Positions 7,036 through 9,491 of a DNA stretch of 9,491 nt are shown piece after piece; the first letter of the stretch is position 1, and every line of letters begins with the position of its first letter. The position numbers were made by a program, and so were the translations under genes. This stretch comes from Lysobacteraceae bacterium (GTDB lineage Bacteria > Pseudomonadota > Gammaproteobacteria > DSM-19610), in contig JAIVHA010000029.1 in the NCBI GenBank assembly GCA_020201295.1, forward strand, positions 8,845-18,335, given 5' to 3'. The notes under the pieces were generated by a model. The model saw nothing but the letters and a program-made list of their open reading frames with translations, was not told the origin of the DNA and did not search any database.

Positions 7036-7956
7036 GTGGTCACTGAAAATCCCTTTGTATTGCAGAATGGCGACGCCTACGCCCGCTGGCGCGACTGGAA
7101 ACTGGCCCGGTATCCGGGCTCCAGCGCGGAGCTGCTGGTCGAGATCGCCGACCCGTTCCGGCTCACGGCCGCTGAACGGGAGGCGCTACTCGACCGTTGC
7201 CGGCGCGCCAATATGGTGCTCTACGCCCTGCGGGACGGCGTCGGTGAGGACAAGGAGGCCATCCGCGCATTGGGCCGGCAGCTGGGTCTGGAGCGACTGG
7301 ACAGCAACCTCGGCGCCGACGAGGACAGCATTACTTCGCTGCGGGTGGTGGAGGGGGATCGGCGTACCGGCTATATCCCCTATACCAACCGGCGCCTGAG
7401 CTGGCATACGGATGGCTATTACAATGGCCGGGATGAGCAGATCCGCGGCATCCTGATGCATTGTGTGCGGGCCGCCGCCGAGGGTGGTGCCAATGCCATG
7501 GTGGATCACGAAATGCTTTATATACAGCTGCGGGACCGGAATCCGGCCTATGTGCAGGCCCTGATGCAGCCGGACGTGATGACCATTCCTCCCAACGAGG
7601 AAGCCGGCGAGGCGATCCGGGATGCGCGTAGCGGCCCGGTGTTTTCCCTGGATGCGCGCAGCGGCAGCCTGCACATGCGCTACACGGCCCGCACGCGCAG
7701 CATCGAATGGAAAAAGGACGCACTCACGCAGGAGGCGATCGCCCTGCTGAGCCGCCTGCTCGAGGAAGCGAACCCATATCGCTTCGATTACCGCCTTGAT
7801 CCGGGGCAAGGCATCATTTGCAACAATGTGCTTCATTGCCGCACGGCATTCGCGGACGATGAGGCATCAGGGCAGCAGCGGCTCCTGTACCGGGCACGCT
7901 ACTATGACCGCATTCATGAAACCGGAATGGCCGACCTGGGTTGGCAAGGGAATTGA
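7036..7956 (+). CDS. TauD/TfdA-family Fe(II)/2-oxoglutarate dioxygenase, substrate unknown
   Basis: A 306-aa protein with the iron-binding facial triad H124-x-D126 (in RLSWHTDGYYN) and distal H267 (in CNNVLHCRTAF). R282 lies 15 residues after the distal His, the spacing of the 2-oxoglutarate-binding Arg in TauD. The family hydroxylates carbon next to sulfonate, amine or other groups, using O2 and 2-oxoglutarate; taurine dioxygenase releases sulfite. The start is GTG with a GGAG about 10 bases upstream. It is the first gene of the plus-strand cluster, divergent from dsrA, and ends one base before the next ORF. Release of sulfite from an organosulfonate would fit a sulfur oxidiser, but gamma-butyrobetaine-type or other substrates are equally possible. 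No signal peptide. Confidence 0.88.
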   Translation: MVTENPFVLQNGDAYARWRDWKLARYPGSSAELLVEIADPFRLTAAEREALLDRCRRANMVLYALRDGVGEDKEAIRALGRQLGLERLDSNLGADEDSITSLRVVEGDRRTGYIPYTNRRLSWHTDGYYNGRDEQIRGILMHCVRAAAEGGANAMVDHEMLYIQLRDRNPAYVQALMQPDVMTIPPNEEAGEAIRDARSGPVFSLDARSGSLHMRYTARTRSIEWKKDALTQEAIALLSRLLEEANPYRFDYRLDPGQGIICNNVLHCRTAFADDEASGQQRLLYRARYYDRIHETGMADLGWQGN

Positions 7957-7957
7957 T

Positions 7958-8146
7958 ATGTTATGGCTGAGCGAGGTGCTGATGCAGCACCATGATCTGG
8001 CATCCTTCGAGGAACTGGAAAAGGTGATCAAGGAGAAGGCGCGCAGCGGCGAAACCTTTTTCAGCATGGATGTGCGCCCGCCCTTCCCGGATACACCCGA
8101 GAGCTGGGAAACCCGGCTGGAAGCGGCGTTCTACACGGCCAACTGA
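7958..8146 (+). CDS. Unrecognised 62-aa protein coupled to the dioxygenase gene
   Basis: I do not recognise this protein. It starts with ATG one base after the dioxygenase stop, with AAGGGA about 8 bases upstream inside that gene, so translation is probably coupled. It ends 11 bases before the Cas6-like gene. It is soluble and cysteine-free, with a predicted amphipathic helix near residues 14-30 (FEELEKVIKEKA), then a proline-rich turn MDVRPPFPDTPESW and a final short helix. Codon use matches its neighbours and the tight packing argues for a real gene. Its position suggests it works with the dioxygenase or the Cas6-like protein. Confidence 0.75.
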   Translation: MLWLSEVLMQHHDLASFEELEKVIKEKARSGETFFSMDVRPPFPDTPESWETRLEAAFYTAN

Positions 8147-8157
8147 CAGGAGCACCC

Positions 8158-8856
8158 ATGATGTACTGGGAAGAGGATCGACAGGACAAGGACCGCTTGA
8201 CGGTGCCGGACGACATCGTCGACCTGATCTATGTCATCAATTGCAAGATGCTGCCGCTGGATCATGCCTATGCCTTTTCGCAGGCGCTGCGCCAGGCCAT
8301 GCCCTGGCTGGAAGAGGAAGCGGCAGCCGGCATCCACCTGATCCATGGGGCCGAGTCCGGCAACGGCTGGTACCGGCCGGAGAGCGGAGAATGCCAGTTA
8401 CTGCACTTGTCGCGCCGGGCCCGCATGTCCATCCGGGTGCCGAAGGAGCGGGTGGAGGATGCCCGCGCCCTGGTGGGCCAGACCCTGGATATCGAGGGCT
8501 ACCCGCTGGAGGTGGGCGAGGCCAGTACCAGGAAGCTCAGCTCCATGGCGACCCAGTTCTCCCGCTATGTCGTGGGGGCCGAGGGACAGAGCGAAGAAGA
8601 ATTTCTTGAGCATGTGGTGCAAGAAATGCGAAAATTGAAAATTCCCGTGCGTAAGATCATGTGTGGGCGTTCCCACCTGATCCGCACACCGGAGGAAACC
8701 ATCCATACCCGTGCCGTCATGGTGGCCGACCTGGATCCCGCCCATGCCATCCTGCTGCAGGAGCAGGGCATCGGACCAGGCCGTAAGCTGGGCTGCGGGT
8801 TGTTCATACCGCACAAGGGCATTTCCTCGATAGGCGAAACCCGCGCGGATGACTGA
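8158..8856 (+). CDS. Cas6-like (Cmx6/I-MYXAN-type) RNA-binding protein without a CRISPR array
   Basis: A 232-aa protein. Near its C-terminus, residues 204-216 (GIGPGRKLGCGLF, then IPHKGI) match the Cas6 glycine-rich loop pattern G-h-G-x5-G-h-G-x-h, with the expected Arg/Lys inside it. The N-terminal half resembles a ferredoxin-like RAMP fold and contains LPLDHAYAFSQAL, so H36 is a candidate for the catalytic His of Cas6 endoribonucleases. GIHLIHGAESGNGW (H60, H63) is a second conserved-looking patch. From memory it resembles proteins annotated as type I-MYXAN Cas6/Cmx6. AGGAG precedes two adjacent ATGs (8158 and 8161), and the second is equally likely. No other cas gene or repeat array is present. 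It may cleave or bind a non-CRISPR RNA; that is inference. Confidence 0.82.
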   Translation: MMYWEEDRQDKDRLTVPDDIVDLIYVINCKMLPLDHAYAFSQALRQAMPWLEEEAAAGIHLIHGAESGNGWYRPESGECQLLHLSRRARMSIRVPKERVEDARALVGQTLDIEGYPLEVGEASTRKLSSMATQFSRYVVGAEGQSEEEFLEHVVQEMRKLKIPVRKIMCGRSHLIRTPEETIHTRAVMVADLDPAHAILLQEQGIGPGRKLGCGLFIPHKGISSIGETRADD

Positions 8857-8932
8857 GCCGAATACCCGGGGGCCGGACACGGACTCCATGGGTTGTTTTT
8901 TGACTTAACTGCAAACCCGGACGGAGAGAACG

Positions 8933-9271
8933 ATGAGCATCGAGTGCAATGGCAAGACCATTGAAACAACCGAAAACGGCCACCTGGTGAACGCGGAAGA
9001 CTGGAACGAGGATGTTGCGAAGGTCATCGCCGAAAAAGAAGGCGTTGGGATGACCGAGGAACATTGGGACGTGGTCAACTACCTGCGTGACGAGCACTTC
9101 AATAACGCCGGCAATGAGCCCAACGAACGCACCATCCTCAAGGACATGAGCAAGAAATGGGACAAGAAACTCACCAGCAAGGACATGTACAATCTGTTCC
9201 CGCTGATGCCCAGCAAGCAGGGCCGCAAGATTGCCGGCCTGCCCCAGAGTACCCGCAAGGGCGGTTACTGA
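8933..9271 (+). CDS. rspA: RspA-type DsrC/TusE-family protein lacking both redox cysteines
   Basis: A 112-aa homologue of DsrC, sharing the MSIE.NGK start, HWDVVNYLRDE, the YNLFP segment and the K..AGLP C-terminal arm. Both catalytic cysteines are gone: the DsrC C98 position is Arg in KQGRKIAGLP, and the C-terminus reads STRKGGY instead of GCV. Its only cysteine is C5. It therefore cannot carry sulfur as DsrC does. Cysteine-less members have been named RspA (regulatory sulfur-related) and are proposed to use the DsrC helix-turn-helix-like fold for binding. The start is ATG with GGAGAG upstream, 76 bases after the Cas6-like gene; no clear separate promoter or terminator is seen in that gap, so it is probably in the same operon. 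The gene symbol is by subgroup and is tentative. Confidence 0.85.
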   Translation: MSIECNGKTIETTENGHLVNAEDWNEDVAKVIAEKEGVGMTEEHWDVVNYLRDEHFNNAGNEPNERTILKDMSKKWDKKLTSKDMYNLFPLMPSKQGRKIAGLPQSTRKGGY

Positions 9272-9279
9272 TCCTGGCC

Positions 9280-9315
9280 GGGGCCGACCCCACTGCCCAA
9301 TGGGGATATGGCCCC
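9280..9315 (+). other. GC-rich stem-loop downstream of rspA
   Basis: GGGGCC (9280-9285) pairs with GGCCCC (9310-9315), and CCCCA (9288-9292) pairs with TGGGG (9301-9305), giving 11 base pairs with a small internal loop and an 8-base terminal loop. No T-run follows. A second GC hairpin (CGGGG/CCCCG at 9348-9359, alternatively GGCTC/GAGCC at 9351-9363) lies before the next gene. They may limit transcription into the next gene or protect the upstream mRNA, or be regulatory for the following start. Confidence 0.45.
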
Positions 9316-9404
9316 GTGCCCACACAGGCTCTATAGTCCCTGTACTCCGGGGCTCCCCGAGCCGAGTTCGATGAAAACCTTGACTTAGCCAAAGGTGGAA
9401 GAAG

Positions 9405-9491
9405 ATGAGCGAAAAGGCGGAAATGATCAAGAAGATGCTTGAATTGCAAAAGAAATTCATTGCATACGAGCAGCAGAATGGCGTCGACCCC
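9405..9491 (+). CDS. Unrecognised gene, N-terminal 29 codons only
   Basis: An ATG at 9405 with a GGTGG-type ribosome site 8-9 bases upstream opens a frame that runs to the window edge. The visible protein (MSEKAEMIKKMLELQKKFIAYEQQNGVDP) is hydrophilic and strongly helical, with methionine, lysine and glutamate in a heptad-like spacing. It has no signal peptide. I do not recognise it. It follows rspA by 133 bases and may be part of the same sulfur-linked cluster. Confidence 0.6.
   Translation, partial: MSEKAEMIKKMLELQKKFIAYEQQNGVDP

Noticed and set aside
7186..7836. A 216-codon minus-strand open frame opposite the dioxygenase.
   Set aside because: The plus-strand frame has complete dioxygenase motifs; the antisense frame is a shadow.
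8857..8932. A possible terminator before rspA (GGGTTGTTTTTTG).
   Set aside because: There is a T-run but no stable GC stem directly upstream of it; the nearest pairing is only 4 bp across a long loop.
6740..9491. A CRISPR array near the Cas6-like gene.
   Set aside because: I looked for regularly spaced repeats of 20-40 bases in the non-coding parts and found none; the intergenic stretches are too short for an array.

Overview
The window holds most of a reverse-type dissimilatory sulfite reductase (rDsr) operon on the minus strand and, divergent from it, a small accessory cluster on the plus strand. Gene content and order (dsrA-B-E-F-H-C-M-K-L) match the operon of sulfur-oxidising Gammaproteobacteria such as Allochromatium vinosum. 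dsrEFH and a dsrL of the NADPH-oxidoreductase type are markers of the oxidative direction. High GC content, frequent GTG starts and protein similarity point to a chemolithotrophic or phototrophic Chromatiales/Ectothiorhodospiraceae-like bacterium. The genus cannot be decided from the sequence.

Minus-strand arm (6740 down to 1): a near-consensus sigma70 promoter (6687-6715) is followed by a leader of about 260 nt. The leader carries two perfect palindromes and several possible RNA stems. Then come dsrA, dsrB, dsrE, dsrF, dsrH, dsrC, dsrM, dsrK and the first 44 codons of dsrL. GC-rich or perfect hairpins without U-tracts lie at the dsrA/B, dsrC/M and dsrK/L junctions. DsrAB oxidises DsrC-bound sulfur to sulfite, DsrEFH and DsrC relay the sulfur, DsrMK handles the DsrC thiol/trisulfide redox step at the membrane, and DsrL passes electrons to NAD(P)+. 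The clearest anomaly here is at the dsrF/dsrH junction. dsrF has lost its C-terminal end and dsrH its N-terminal end, across a TGCCTG tandem repeat, which suggests a deletion (or an assembly error) that breaks the sulfurtransferase complex.

Plus-strand arm (about 6843 to 9491): a weak candidate promoter and a hairpin-rich leader precede three tightly packed genes. These are a TauD/TfdA-like Fe(II)/2-oxoglutarate dioxygenase, an unrecognised 62-aa protein, and a Cas6-like protein with a textbook Cas6 glycine-rich loop but no CRISPR array or other cas gene in view. They are followed by a DsrC/TusE-family protein lacking both redox cysteines (RspA type), a GC-rich hairpin region, and the start of an unrecognised gene that runs off the window.

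The most interesting unexplained feature is the dioxygenase / 62-aa / orphan Cas6-like / cysteine-less DsrC cluster beside the rDsr operon. It could be an RNA-processing or regulatory module attached to sulfur oxidation, but that is inference.
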